The notes under the pieces were generated by a model that worked only from the letters and a program-made list of their open reading frames with translations, was not told the DNA's origin and searched no databases. A DNA stretch of 46,771 bases from Roseicyclus sp. (GTDB lineage: Bacteria > Pseudomonadota > Alphaproteobacteria > Rhodobacterales > Rhodobacteraceae): contig JAGYJU010000004.1 in NCBI GenBank assembly GCA_018401965.1, forward strand, positions 1-46,771. The letters are read 5' to 3'. How positions within the stretch are numbered: the first letter of the stretch is position 1; each line of letters opens with the position of its first letter. Below are positions 27,372-36,484 of the stretch, piece by piece. A program made the translations under genes and the position numbers.

Positions 27372-27932
27372 TCAGGCGTTGAACGGCATGTTGAAGTGCT
27401 TCAGCAGCGACTTCGCCTCGGCATCGGATGCCGCGTTGGTGACGATGATCACGTCGATGCCCCAAACCTCGTCAACCTTGTCAAAGTTGATCTCGGGAAA
27501 CACGATGTGTTCCTTGATCCCCATGGCAAAGTTGCCGCGGCCGTCAAAGGCGGGCTTCACACCGCGAAAGTCGCGGATGCGCGGCATCGCCACGGTGATC
27601 AGACGGTCGAGGAAATCATACATGCGATCGCCGCGCAGCGTCACCTTGGCACCCAGCGTCATGCCTTCGCGAACGCGAAAACCTGCGATGGATTTCTTGG
27701 CGATGGTCGGCACGGCCTGTTGACCTGCAATCGTGGTCAGATCGTCGACCGCCGATTTTGCCTTTTTGGAATCACGCACCGATTCAGCACCACAGCCGAT
27801 GTTCAGCACGATTTTCTCGAGCCGAGGGATCTGCATGTCGTTCTTGTAGGCGAATTCTTCCTTCAGCGCGGGCTTGATCGTCTCGCGGTAAAAGGCCTTG
27901 AGGCGCGGGCTATAGGTTGCGGTATCAAGCAT
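27372..27932 (-). CDS. rplE: 50S ribosomal protein L5
   Basis: 186 residues with [68 protein letters not shown] and IDFDKV-type C-terminal region ([21 protein letters not shown]). It binds 5S rRNA and contacts P-site tRNA. Its start overlaps the rplX stop by eight bases, so the two are coupled. Confidence 0.97.
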   Translation of the reverse strand: MLDTATYSPRLKAFYRETIKPALKEEFAYKNDMQIPRLEKIVLNIGCGAESVRDSKKAKSAVDDLTTIAGQQAVPTIAKKSIAGFRVREGMTLGAKVTLRGDRMYDFLDRLITVAMPRIRDFRGVKPAFDGRGNFAMGIKEHIVFPEINFDKVDEVWGIDVIIVTNAASDAEAKSLLKHFNMPFNA

Positions 27933-28236
27933 CGATCACGTCCCCCGTGGTCTTGGCAACGCGCAGTTTCTTGCCGTCTTCCACCTTGAAGCCAACGCGG
28001 GTCGGCTTGCCGTTCTTGTCCAGCAGCGCAAGGTTCGACAATGCGATCGGCATCGCCTGCGGAATACGTCCGCCCTGGCTGGTCTGGCTTTGCTTGGTGT
28101 GGCGGATGGCGATGTTCACGCCGTCCACGATGGCCTTGCCGTCCTGGGGCATCACAGAGGTGATTTCACCCTGCTTGCCCTTGTCCTTGCCGGCCAAAAC
28201 GATGACCTTGTCACCCTTTTTGAGCTTTGCAGCCAT
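27925..28236 (-). CDS. rplX: 50S ribosomal protein L24
   Basis: 103 residues: [51 protein letters not shown], a KOW domain at the start, typical of L24, the assembly initiator of the large subunit. It overlaps rplE at its end and abuts rplN with one shared base. Confidence 0.97.
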   Translation of the reverse strand: MAAKLKKGDKVIVLAGKDKGKQGEITSVMPQDGKAIVDGVNIAIRHTKQSQTSQGGRIPQAMPIALSNLALLDKNGKPTRVGFKVEDGKKLRVAKTTGDVIDA

Positions 28237-28604
28237 TACAGCACCTCCGGCGCGAGCGAGATGATCTTCATGAAGTTCTTCGCGCGCAGCTCACGAACCA
28301 CCGGCCCGAAGATACGGGTGCCGACAGGCTCGTTGTTGTTGTTGAGGATCACGGCGGCGTTGCGGTCAAAGCGGATGGCGGTGCCATCATCACGGCGCAC
28401 TTCCTTGGCGGTGCGAACGACGACGGCCTTGCGGACATCGCCCTTCTTCACACGGCCACGCGGAATGGCTTCCTTGACGGAGACGACGATGATGTCGCCG
28501 ACCGAAGCATACCGGCGGTGTGAACCGCCGAGAACCTTGATGCACTGAACTTTCCGGGCACCGGAATTGTCAGCCACATCCAGATTGGTCTGCATCTGGA
28601 TCAT
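28236..28604 (-). CDS. rplN: 50S ribosomal protein L14
   Basis: 122 residues: [49 protein letters not shown], and the C-terminal [28 protein letters not shown]. It forms an intersubunit bridge. An 82-base gap separates it from rpsQ. Confidence 0.98.
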   Translation of the reverse strand: MIQMQTNLDVADNSGARKVQCIKVLGGSHRRYASVGDIIVVSVKEAIPRGRVKKGDVRKAVVVRTAKEVRRDDGTAIRFDRNAAVILNNNNEPVGTRIFGPVVRELRAKNFMKIISLAPEVL

Positions 28605-28686
28605 TTGGTTTCTCCCGACGTCCGGGGCCGCCTTGTCAGGACATTGACCCCGGGGTTTCGATCAAACCGAGATGTGCAAGATCGCG

Positions 28687-28920
28687 TCAGACGCGTTCCA
28701 GCACCTCCCAGCGCTTGGATTTCGACTTGGGTGCACATTCCTGGATACGGACAATGTCACCCACGTTGAACTGGTTGGTTTCGTCGTGTGCGCGGTACTT
28801 CTTCGACTTCCGGATGGTCTTGGCCAGAACCGGGTGCTTGAAGCGACGCTCGACCGACACGGTAACGGTCTGTGCGTTGGCGTTGGACGTCACGGTGCCT
28901 TGCAGGATACGCTTGGGCAT
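28687..28920 (-). CDS. rpsQ: 30S ribosomal protein S17
   Basis: 77 residues: [47 protein letters not shown], then [25 protein letters not shown], the invariant S17 end. The ATG shares one base with the rpmC stop. Confidence 0.97.
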   Translation of the reverse strand: MPKRILQGTVTSNANAQTVTVSVERRFKHPVLAKTIRKSKKYRAHDETNQFNVGDIVRIQECAPKSKSKRWEVLERV

Positions 28921-29129
28921 CAGTTGCTCTCCCCTGCTGCGGCAGCCGCTTTTTCATTCAGAATGGTCAACACGCGGGCGGCGTCACGCTTGACGACACG
29001 CATGCGCGCGGTGTTTTCCAGCTGGCCCGTGGCCTGCTGGAAGCGGAGGTTGAAGGCCTCCTTCTTGAGCTGGACCAGCTGGTCGCGCAGCTGATCCGGC
29101 GTCTTCTCGCGAAGTTCGCTGGCGTTCAT
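28920..29129 (-). CDS. rpmC: 50S ribosomal protein L29
   Basis: 69 residues from [59 protein letters not shown], a typical L29 with a short Ala tail. ATG 29129 is preferred to an upstream in-frame ATG at 29165 because the extension has no counterpart in L29 and AAGGACC precedes 29129. A promoter-like sequence lies about 85 bases upstream, making rpmC the head of a new transcription unit. Confidence 0.96.
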   Translation of the reverse strand: MNASELREKTPDQLRDQLVQLKKEAFNLRFQQATGQLENTARMRVVKRDAARVLTILNEKAAAAAGESN

Positions 29130-29212
29130 CGCCTTGGTCCTTTCAACATCACGGGGACGCCCCATAGAATAGGGTCACGCCGATTCCCGTGGAGGTCGGT
29201 GAATAGAGGGCG

Positions 29213-29240
29213 CGTATAGGGGGATAACCAGGGTTGGCAA
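29213..29240 (-). promoter_or_regulatory. Promoter-like sequence upstream of rpmC
   Basis: Minus strand: TTGCCA (29240-29235), 16 bases, TATACG (29218-29213). The same -10, TATACG, occurs in the rpsL promoter. It would drive rpmC-rpsQ-rplN and onward. Confidence 0.5.
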
Positions 29241-29412
29241 GCTTAGAATGGGGCCGGCCCGGCAAGGCCCGGTCACCTTCCCCGCCCCAGCCCCGGCACC
29301 TCGTGCAACGCCGCGGTGATCCGGCGGCGTCAGACCGGCGCAGCGTCGCGGGCCTTTCCTAACAAAAGATGAAATCGCCTCTGCAAGCCATTGATTTATC
29401 TTGCGCATGATA

Positions 29413-29426
29413 TCCCACGCGTGGGA
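29413..29426. promoter_or_regulatory. 14-bp perfect palindrome beyond the oxygenase stop codon
   Basis: TCCCACGCGTGGGA, two bases after the TGA at 29431-29429. As RNA it would have almost no loop, so a protein-binding site is as likely as a terminator. Confidence 0.5.
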
Positions 29427-29428
29427 CA

Positions 29429-30049
29429 TCAGTCCCACCGATAATTGAAGCTCACGCTGACGCGGTCATCTTCATCCATGTTCATCGGCACCTCGTGGCG
29501 CAGCCACGATTCCCACAGCAACACATCGCCCGCCTTTGGCCCCGGATAGATGAAGGACCGTAGCTCTTCGCGGGCGTCCTTGCGGCGGTTCGGGGCGGCC
29601 ATCATCATCGCATGGCGCGGATCTTCCAGCTTGATGGATTTGGCGCCGGGCGGCACCTGCACATAGGTCGTGCCCGAAATCACCGAATGGGGATGGATAT
29701 GGCTGGTGTGGATCCCACCCTCGGGCAAGATGTTGATCCAGATATCTTCCAGCACCAGTTTGCGGCCCTCGAGGTCGAATTCCAGATCCTCGGCAAAGGC
29801 CGCGACATGGGCATCCAACGCCTCGACCAGCGTCTTGAAGACCGGAAACCGCCAGGGCAGATCGGTCAGCGACGCATAGGACGTGTAGCCCGGAAAGCCG
29901 TTTTCCTCGCACCATTCTTGCCCCGCCTCGTCATCCTCGGCGATCGAGAAGCAAGAGGCGACCATTTCATCATGGTCCACGGCGGGCCCAAGTTCGGCCA
30001 ATTGTCCGTGATACAGGCGGGTGACGAAGAGCGATCTGATGCTGGGCAT
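29429..30049 (-). CDS. TIGR02466-type putative 2OG-Fe(II) oxygenase
   Basis: 206 residues from MPSIRSLFVTRLYHGQL, with AAGGA eight bases before ATG 30049. The second half is the double-stranded beta-helix of a 2-oxoglutarate oxygenase-like protein: a histidine cluster (His114, His117, His119, His121) in GIHTSHIHPHSVISGTTYVQVPP, the EDPRHAMM strand, GDVLLWESWLRHEV with the distal His185, and DRVSVSFN, where Arg196 would bind the 2-oxoglutarate carboxylate. Substrate unknown. It lies between a terminator after rplP and the promoter of rpmC, on the ribosomal strand, so it depends on readthrough from rplP or on an unseen promoter. Proximity to rplP invites the idea of a ribosomal-protein hydroxylase. 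Confidence 0.8.
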   Translation of the reverse strand: MPSIRSLFVTRLYHGQLAELGPAVDHDEMVASCFSIAEDDEAGQEWCEENGFPGYTSYASLTDLPWRFPVFKTLVEALDAHVAAFAEDLEFDLEGRKLVLEDIWINILPEGGIHTSHIHPHSVISGTTYVQVPPGAKSIKLEDPRHAMMMAAPNRRKDAREELRSFIYPGPKAGDVLLWESWLRHEVPMNMDEDDRVSVSFNYRWD

Positions 30050-30071
30050 GGGAGTTGTCCTTGGGATTTGC

Positions 30072-30095
30072 GTAGGGTGTGCCTTCAGGCGCACC
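30072..30095. repeat. REP-like palindromic unit 3a
   Basis: GTAGGGTGTGC followed after a few bases by GGCGCACC: a variant unit with the same GTAGGGTG start as the other copies, 22 bases before the oxygenase ATG. Confidence 0.5.
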
Positions 30096-30119
30096 GTCGC
30101 GCAAGGGGCCGCAACAACG

Positions 30120-30148
30120 AAAAACCCCCGCCACTTTCGTGCCGGGGG
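30120..30148 (-). terminator. Strong intrinsic terminator after rplP
   Basis: Minus strand: a 10-bp stem with one mismatch (30148-30139 with 30134-30125), GAAA tetraloop and a TTTTT run (30124-30120). It ends the rpsJ-rplP unit 40 bases after the rplP stop, before the oxygenase gene. Confidence 0.75.
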
Positions 30149-30156
30149 CCCATTTC

Positions 30157-30179
30157 GTAGGGTGGGCGATCCACCCGCC
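30157..30179. repeat. REP-like palindromic unit 3b (rplP-oxygenase gap)
   Basis: GTAGGGTGGGCG, ATC and CACCCGCC form one imperfect unit, nearly identical in its first 15 bases to unit B of the pair at 19765. Confidence 0.65.
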
Positions 30180-30188
30180 AATCGGCAT

Positions 30189-30603
30189 TCACCAGTCTTC
30201 GCGGACCACGGTGCGGGTCTTGATCGGCAGCTTCATCGCGGCCAGGCGCAGGGCTTCGCGTGCGGTGTCTTCGTTGACGCCATCGATCTCGAACATGATC
30301 CGGCCCGGCTTGACCTTGCAGGCCCAGTAATCGACCGAACCCTTACCTTTACCCATCCGGACTTCCACCGGCTTGGAGGTCACGGGCGTATCCGGGAAAA
30401 TCCGGATCCAGACGCGGCCCTGACGCTTCATGTGACGCGTCATGCGCGCGGCGGGCGGCTTCGATCTGGCGCGCGGTGACGCGCTCGGGCTGGAGCGCCT
30501 TGAGGCCGAAGGTGCCAAAGGTCAGGTCAGACCCGCCCTTGGCTTCGCCGCTGATGCGGCCCTTGTGCATCTTGCGGAATTTTGTACGCTTTGGTTGCAG
30601 CAT
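30189..30603 (-). CDS. rplP: 50S ribosomal protein L16 (frameshifted)
   Basis: The first frame gives [24 protein letters not shown]...[18 protein letters not shown] and then fails. A second frame begins [35 protein letters not shown] and runs to [10 protein letters not shown]. One extra base in the GC-repeat near 30443-30450 accounts for this; the corrected protein has 137 residues, the standard L16 length. It lies at the large-subunit A site and helps organise tRNA binding. Essential in most bacteria, so the break is most likely an artefact. It is the last gene before a strong terminator. Confidence 0.93.
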
Positions 30604-30615
30604 TTTCCGTGCTCC

Positions 30616-31322
30616 TTAGCGGTCGCGGCGCGGGCGCGGGGCCCCACCGTCCTGGCTCTCCTGCATGCGACGATCACGAGCAGCGGGATCGTGCTCCATG
30701 ATTTCGCCTTTGAAGATCCAGACCTTGATCCCGATGATGCCGTAAGGGGTCGATTGCTTCGGCCAGACGCATAATCGATATCGGCGCGGAGCGTGTGCAG
30801 CGGCACCCGACCCTCACGATACCATTCGGTCCGCGCGATCTCGGCACCGCCAAGGCGGCCCGCGACGTTCACGCGGATACCCAAAGCGCCCATGCGCATG
30901 GCGTTTTGAACCGCACGCTTCATCGCGCGGCGGAAGCTGACCCGGCGTTCCAGCTGCTGGGCGATCGACTCGGCCACCAGCTGGGCGTCAAGCTCGGGCT
31001 TGCGCACTTCGACGATGTTGAGGTGCAGCTCGGAGGCCGTCATCGCGGCGATCTTCTTGCGAAGACCTTCGATGTCGGCGCCTTTCTTGCCGATGATCAC
31101 ACCCGGACGCGCAGCATGGATCGTGACGCGGCACTTGCGGTGCGGACGTTCGATGATCACGCGGCTGATGCCCGATTGCTTGCATTCTTCGGCGACGAAG
31201 GCACGCATCTTGAGATCTTCAAGCAGCAGGTTGCCGTATTCCTTGGTGTCGGCATACCAGCGGCTGTCCCAGGTGCGGTTGACCTGCAGGCGCATGCCGA
31301 TCGGATTGACCTTATGTCCCAT
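30616..31322 (-). CDS. rpsC: 30S ribosomal protein S3 (frameshifted)
   Basis: [30 protein letters not shown] begins the protein; the KH domain ([19 protein letters not shown]) and [31 protein letters not shown] follow in one frame. Two extra bases (a G at 30763-30764 and a G/C in the run at 30746-30749) shift the end. Corrected, it continues with A-S-A-E-A-I-D-P-Y-G, then [13 protein letters not shown] and a basic tail ending PRPRRDR at TAA 30616. The corrected length is 234 residues, as expected. Uncorrected, the frame overruns into rplP. The start shares one base with the rplV stop. Confidence 0.92.
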
Positions 31323-31702
31323 TAGACAGTCTCCTCGATCTGGCGGAGCTTGATGGTCAGCTCGCTGAAGGGCTTCTGGATACGGCCAAACCGGCCACGT
31401 GCCCGCGGACGGCCACGCTTCATCACCAGGTTCTTGCCGACCCAGGCCTCGGCGACGACAAGCGCATCGACGTCGAGGCCGTGGTTGTTCTCGGCATTCG
31501 CGATGGCGGACTGAAGGCATTTCTTCACGTCCAGCGCGATCCGCTTCTTCGAGAAGGTCAGGTCGGTCAGCGCCTTCTCGACCTTCTTGCCGCGGATCAT
31601 CTGCGCCAGCAGGTTCAGCTTTTGCGGGCTGGTCTTCAGCATGCGCAGCTTGGCCATCGCCTCGTTGTCCGCCACGCGGCGGGGATTTTTATCCTTGCCC
31701 AT
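31322..31702 (-). CDS. rplV: 50S ribosomal protein L22
   Basis: 126 residues: [65 protein letters not shown] and the loop segment [23 protein letters not shown] that lines the exit tunnel. Normal length. Overlaps rpsC by one base. Confidence 0.97.
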   Translation of the reverse strand: MGKDKNPRRVADNEAMAKLRMLKTSPQKLNLLAQMIRGKKVEKALTDLTFSKKRIALDVKKCLQSAIANAENNHGLDVDALVVAEAWVGKNLVMKRGRPRARGRFGRIQKPFSELTIKLRQIEETV

Positions 31703-31705
31703 GGC

Positions 31706-31984
31706 TTACTTCCTCTTGGCTTTCTTGTCGGCGGCGTGACCGTAATAGGTCCGCGTCGGCGAATATTCCCCGAATTTCTGGCCGATCATATCCTCGGTGA
31801 CATTCACCGGGATATGCTTCGCACCATTGTAGACCCCAAAGGTGAGGCCCACGAACTGGGGCAGGATGGTGGAACGGCGCGACCAGATCTTGATGACCTC
31901 GTTGCGGCCGGATTCCCGGGCTTTCTCGGCCTTCTTGAGGACATAGCTGTCGACAAAAGGCCCCTTCCAGACAGAACGCGACAT
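31706..31984 (-). CDS. rpsS: 30S ribosomal protein S19
   Basis: 92 residues: [83 protein letters not shown], a textbook S19. It lies three bases after rplB and three before rplV. Confidence 0.98.
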   Translation of the reverse strand: MSRSVWKGPFVDSYVLKKAEKARESGRNEVIKIWSRRSTILPQFVGLTFGVYNGAKHIPVNVTEDMIGQKFGEYSPTRTYYGHAADKKAKRK

Positions 31985-31987
31985 CTG

Positions 31988-32830
31988 TTAGCGCCCCTTC
32001 TTCTTGGCGTGGCGCGAGCGGATGATCAGCTTCTGGCTCGCCTTGTTCTTGTTCCGCGTGCGGCGGCCCTTGGTGTCCTTACCCCAGGGCGTAACCGGCG
32101 TACGGCCACCCGAGGTCCGACCTTCACCACCACCATGGGGGTGGTCGATCGGGTTCATGGCGACACCGCGGACAGACGGGCGCTTGCCCATGTGGCGGGT
32201 GCGGCCGGCCTTGCCGAAATTCTGGTTCGAATTGTCGGGGTTCGACACGGCACCGACGGTGGCCATGCATTCCTGGCGGACCAGGCGCAATTCGCCCGAA
32301 GACAGGCGGATCTGGGCATAGCCCCCGTCACGACCGACGAACTGGGCATAGGTGCCCGCCGCGCGCGCGATCTGGCCACCCTTGCCGGCCTTCAGCTCGA
32401 TGTTGTGCACGATCGTCCCGATCGGCATGCCCGAAAACGGCATCGCGTTGCCCGGCTTGATGTCGGCCTTGGCCGAAGCCACGACCTTGTCACCGATGCC
32501 AAGACGCTGCGGCGCAAGGATATAGGCCTGTTCGCCATCCTCGTAGCGGATCAGCGCGATGAAGGCGGTGCGGTTGGGATCGTATTCGATCCGCTCGACC
32601 GTGGCCGAGATGTCGAATTTCGTCCGCTTGAAATCGACGATGCGATAGAGACGCTTTGCGCCGCCGCCGCGCCGGCGTGCAGTGATCCGTCCGGTGTTGT
32701 TCCGGCCGCCATTCTTGGTCAAACCCTCGGTGAGGGCCTTGACCGGACGACCTTTCCAAAGCTCCGAACGGTCGATCAGCACCAGCCCGCGCTGGCCCGG
32801 CGTCGTCGGCTTGTACGACTTGAGTGCCAT
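31988..32830 (-). CDS. rplB: 50S ribosomal protein L2
   Basis: 280 residues: [27 protein letters not shown], then [25 protein letters not shown], and the peptidyl-transferase-proximal [35 protein letters not shown] with its conserved histidine in HGGGEG. Normal length. A 146-base gap with a hairpin lies before it. Confidence 0.98.
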   Translation of the reverse strand: MALKSYKPTTPGQRGLVLIDRSELWKGRPVKALTEGLTKNGGRNNTGRITARRRGGGAKRLYRIVDFKRTKFDISATVERIEYDPNRTAFIALIRYEDGEQAYILAPQRLGIGDKVVASAKADIKPGNAMPFSGMPIGTIVHNIELKAGKGGQIARAAGTYAQFVGRDGGYAQIRLSSGELRLVRQECMATVGAVSNPDNSNQNFGKAGRTRHMGKRPSVRGVAMNPIDHPHGGGEGRTSGGRTPVTPWGKDTKGRRTRNKNKASQKLIIRSRHAKKKGR

Positions 32831-32934
32831 GCTTTCTGTCTTCCGTTGCTTTGCAGGGGGTGAACCCTGTTCTTGATGTGTAGGGCCCCGTAGGTCCCCG
32901 GCTCTTGTCCCGGATTACGCCGGGAAAATGTCAC

Positions 32935-32957
32935 GGCCCCGGATCATGTCCGGGGCC
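32935..32957 (-). promoter_or_regulatory. Hairpin in the rplW-rplB gap
   Basis: A perfect 9-bp inverted repeat, GGCCCCGGA (32935-32943) and TCCGGGGCC (32949-32957), with a five-base loop, 20 bases after the rplW stop and without a U-run. Confidence 0.6.
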
Positions 32958-32976
32958 AATGGGATGGTGTGGCCTA

Positions 32977-33273
32977 TTAAAGACCGGTCGAGACGTCAAT
33001 GGTGTTACCCTCTTCGAGCGTAACATAAGCCTTCTTGACGTCCTTGCGGGTGCCGAGGCGCCCGCGGAACCGCTTGACCTTGCCCTTGGTGATCGTGGTG
33101 TTGACCGCTTTGACCTTGACGCCAAACAGGTTTTCCACCGCTTCCTTGATCTGGGGCTTGTTCGCCTCGATCGCCACTTCGAACACAACGGCCCCGTTCT
33201 CGGAGGCCATGGTTGCCTTTTCCGTGATGATCGGCTTGCGGATCACGTCGTAATGATTTGCCTTGGCGGTCAT
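32977..33273 (-). CDS. rplW: 50S ribosomal protein L23
   Basis: 98 residues: [59 protein letters not shown], then [33 protein letters not shown]23 lies at the tunnel exit, where SRP and trigger factor dock. The start overlaps rplD by four bases. Confidence 0.98.
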   Translation of the reverse strand: MTAKANHYDVIRKPIITEKATMASENGAVVFEVAIEANKPQIKEAVENLFGVKVKAVNTTITKGKVKRFRGRLGTRKDVKKAYVTLEEGNTIDVSTGL

Positions 33274-33890
33274 TGCAGCCGTGCCTCCAGTGCTTCGAGA
33301 CCGGCCCGGGTGATGACCAGGGTGTCCCGCTTGAGGATGTCATAGACATTCGCGCCCATCGAGGGCAGCACGTCGAGCCCTTCGATGTTGCGCGCCGCCA
33401 TGGCGAAGTTTTCGTCGAGCTGTGCGCCGTCGATGATCAGCGCCCGCTTCCAACCAAGATTCTTGATCTGCTTGGCCAGTTGCGAGGTCTTGGGCGCATC
33501 CATCGCTGCCGCATCGATCACGACGAGGTTGCCCTCGGCGGCCTTGGCGGACAGCGCATGCTTGAGACCCAGCGCGCGGAACTTCTTGGTCAGATCGTGG
33601 CCATGGCTACGCGGGGTCGGGCCCTTGTAGATACCACCCTTGCGGAAGATCGGGGCGTTCCGGTCACCGTGGCGTGCGCCGCCGGTGCCCTTTTGCTTGT
33701 AGATCTTCTTGGTCGAATAGTTGGTCTCCGAGCGGGTCTTGACCTTGTGGGTGCCCTGCTGCGCGTTGTTACGCTGCCAGCGGACCACACGGTGCAGGAT
33801 GTCGGCGCGCGGTTCCAGGCCGAAGATGTCTTCGCCCAGATCGACCGAGCCGGCAATGCCGCCGTCCAGTTTGATCACGTCGATTTTCAT
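33270..33890 (-). CDS. rplD: 50S ribosomal protein L4
   Basis: 206 residues: [55 protein letters not shown], the basic loop region [23 protein letters not shown] that reaches the exit tunnel, and [27 protein letters not shown]. In E. coli L4 represses its own operon; nothing here shows this directly. Overlaps rplC and rplW by four bases each. Confidence 0.97.
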   Translation of the reverse strand: MKIDVIKLDGGIAGSVDLGEDIFGLEPRADILHRVVRWQRNNAQQGTHKVKTRSETNYSTKKIYKQKGTGGARHGDRNAPIFRKGGIYKGPTPRSHGHDLTKKFRALGLKHALSAKAAEGNLVVIDAAAMDAPKTSQLAKQIKNLGWKRALIIDGAQLDENFAMAARNIEGLDVLPSMGANVYDILKRDTLVITRAGLEALEARLQ

Positions 33891-34738
33891 GCCTCACCGT
33901 CCTTCTTCTCGGCTTCCTCGGCGGGCGCCTCGGTTGCTGCTGCGGCCTCGGCGGCTTCGAGCGCTGCCTGTTCTGCCTCGGCGGCTGCCTTGGCTGCGGC
34001 TGCTTCTTCCGCTGCGGCTTGTGCCGCGGCTTCTTCCGCCAGACGCTTGGCTTCTTCGGCTGCCGACTTCAGGGCAGCGGGCAGGATCGCGTTTTCGGGG
34101 AACGGCTTTTTGACCGCATCCTTGACGGTGACCCAGCCACCCTTGGACCCGGGCACTGCGCCCTTGACCATGATCAGGCCGCGATCGGCATCGGTGCGGA
34201 CGACCTGAAGATTTTGCGTGGTGACACGGGCGGCGCCCATGTGACCGGCCATCTTCTTGCCCTTGAACACGCGACCCGGATCCTGACACTGACCGGTAGA
34301 GCCGTGCGACCGGTGGCTGATCGACACGCCGTGCGACGCGCGAAGACCACCGAAATTGTGCCGCTTCATCGCACCGGCGAAACCCTTACCGATCGAGATG
34401 CCCGTCACGTCGACGAACTGACCCTCGAAATAGTGATCGGCCACGATTTCTTCGCCCACGGGCAGAAGATTGTCGGGGTCGACGCGGAATTCCACCAGCT
34501 TGCGCTTGGGTTCCACGTTGGCGGCGGCGTAATGGCCACGCATGGGGGCCGAAACGCGCTTGACCTTGGCCGTGCCCGCACCCAGCTGAACGGCGGTGTA
34601 GCCGTCACGCTCGGGGGTGCGCTGCGACACGACCTGAAGCTTGTCGAGGTGAAGAACGGTCACAGGGATCTGCTTTCCGTCTTCCATGAACAGCCGGGTC
34701 ATACCCAGCTTTTTGGCGATGATTCCAGAGCGCAACAT
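33887..34738 (-). CDS. rplC: 50S ribosomal protein L3 with an Ala/Glu-rich C-terminal extension
   Basis: 283 residues; L3 of E. coli has 209. The core is complete: [89 protein letters not shown] and [20 protein letters not shown]. From about residue 218 follows a low-complexity tail of Ala, Glu and Lys ([20 protein letters not shown]...), probably a long solvent-exposed helix. Such tails occur in other alphaproteobacterial L3 proteins; the role is unknown. Confidence 0.96.
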   Translation of the reverse strand: MLRSGIIAKKLGMTRLFMEDGKQIPVTVLHLDKLQVVSQRTPERDGYTAVQLGAGTAKVKRVSAPMRGHYAAANVEPKRKLVEFRVDPDNLLPVGEEIVADHYFEGQFVDVTGISIGKGFAGAMKRHNFGGLRASHGVSISHRSHGSTGQCQDPGRVFKGKKMAGHMGAARVTTQNLQVVRTDADRGLIMVKGAVPGSKGGWVTVKDAVKKPFPENAILPAALKSAAEEAKRLAEEAAAQAAAEEAAAAKAAAEAEQAALEAAEAAAATEAPAEEAEKKDGEA

Positions 34739-34752
34739 GTCAGATGTCCCCC

Positions 34753-35067
34753 TCAGACCTTGATCTCGACATCCACGCCGGCGGCGAGGTCGAGCTTCAT
34801 CAGCGCGTCCACCGTCTGCGGGGTCGGATCAACGATATCAAGCAGACGCTTGTGGGTACGGATTTCCCACTGGTCACGCGATTTCTTGTCGATGTGAGGG
34901 CCACGGAGAACCGTGAACTTTTCGATCTTGTTGGGCAGCGGGATCGGCCCGCGGACCTGTGCGCCGGTGCGCTTGGCGGTGTTCACGATCTCCAGGGTGG
35001 AGGCGTCGAGAACCCGGTAATCAAACGCCTTCAGGCGGATCCGGATATTCTGGCTGGCAATCGCCAT
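34753..35067 (-). CDS. rpsJ: 30S ribosomal protein S10
   Basis: 104 residues: [104 protein letters not shown], with the classic S10/NusE signature. It also serves as the NusE antitermination factor. A promoter-like sequence and GC hairpin lie in the 162-base gap to tuf, so rpsJ starts its own unit. Confidence 0.98.
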   Translation of the reverse strand: MAIASQNIRIRLKAFDYRVLDASTLEIVNTAKRTGAQVRGPIPLPNKIEKFTVLRGPHIDKKSRDQWEIRTHKRLLDIVDPTPQTVDALMKLDLAAGVDVEIKV

Positions 35068-35159
35068 GGTCTGTTCCTTTCAGTTGAGAGGAGGGACAGG
35101 TATCTGCCCCTCGTCGAACCGGTTTCATTGATCCGACCTTTTTGGCCGGTGAAGGCCGC

Positions 35160-35188
35160 GCTTTACAGCGCGGCCCCAGTCACGTCAA
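35160..35188 (-). promoter_or_regulatory. Candidate promoter of the S10 unit (rpsJ-rplP)
   Basis: Minus strand: TTGACG (35188-35183), 17 bases, TAAAGC (35165-35160), about 95 bases before rpsJ. A perfect 9-bp palindrome (35154-35162 with 35167-35175) covers the -10 region. A GGCGCC-tgcg-GGCGCC hairpin at 35204-35219 lies just upstream, where tuf transcription could end. Confidence 0.5.
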
Positions 35189-35229
35189 CGCGGTTTTGCC
35201 GGGGGCGCCCGCAGGCGCCGCCGATTTGC

Positions 35230-36405
<1,176 letters not shown>

Positions 36406-36424
36406 GATGGCCTCCTTATGGGGT

Positions 36425-36478
36425 GCCGGGCATGACGCCCGGCCTACAGGTTGTGGGTAGGCCGGGCCTAGGCCCGGC
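36425..36478. repeat. REP/BIME-like palindromic repeat pair 4 (fusA-tuf gap)
   Basis: Unit A: GCCGGGC (36425-36431), five bases, GCCCGGC (36437-36443), then CTAC. Unit B: GTAG (36457-36460), GCCGGGCC, TA, GGCCCGGC (36471-36478). Same tail-to-tail architecture and CTAC/GTAG inner ends as the copies at 19765, but with a different stem sequence. It fills the gap between fusA and tuf. Confidence 0.8.
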
Positions 36479-36484
36479 GCCCCG

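Larger units (their letters stand above)
29130..29428. other. 299-base gap between rpmC and the oxygenase gene
   Basis: It contains the palindrome at 29413-29426, the promoter-like sequence at 29213-29240 and several GC-rich potential hairpins around 29250-29335. An 87-codon open frame here (29175-29438) has low-complexity Pro/Gly/Ala content and no ribosome site, so I do not call it. Confidence 0.5.

Noticed and set aside
29175..29438. An 87-codon frame between rpmC and the oxygenase gene
   Set aside because: Low-complexity, no ribosome site, overlaps the rpmC promoter and the oxygenase stop.
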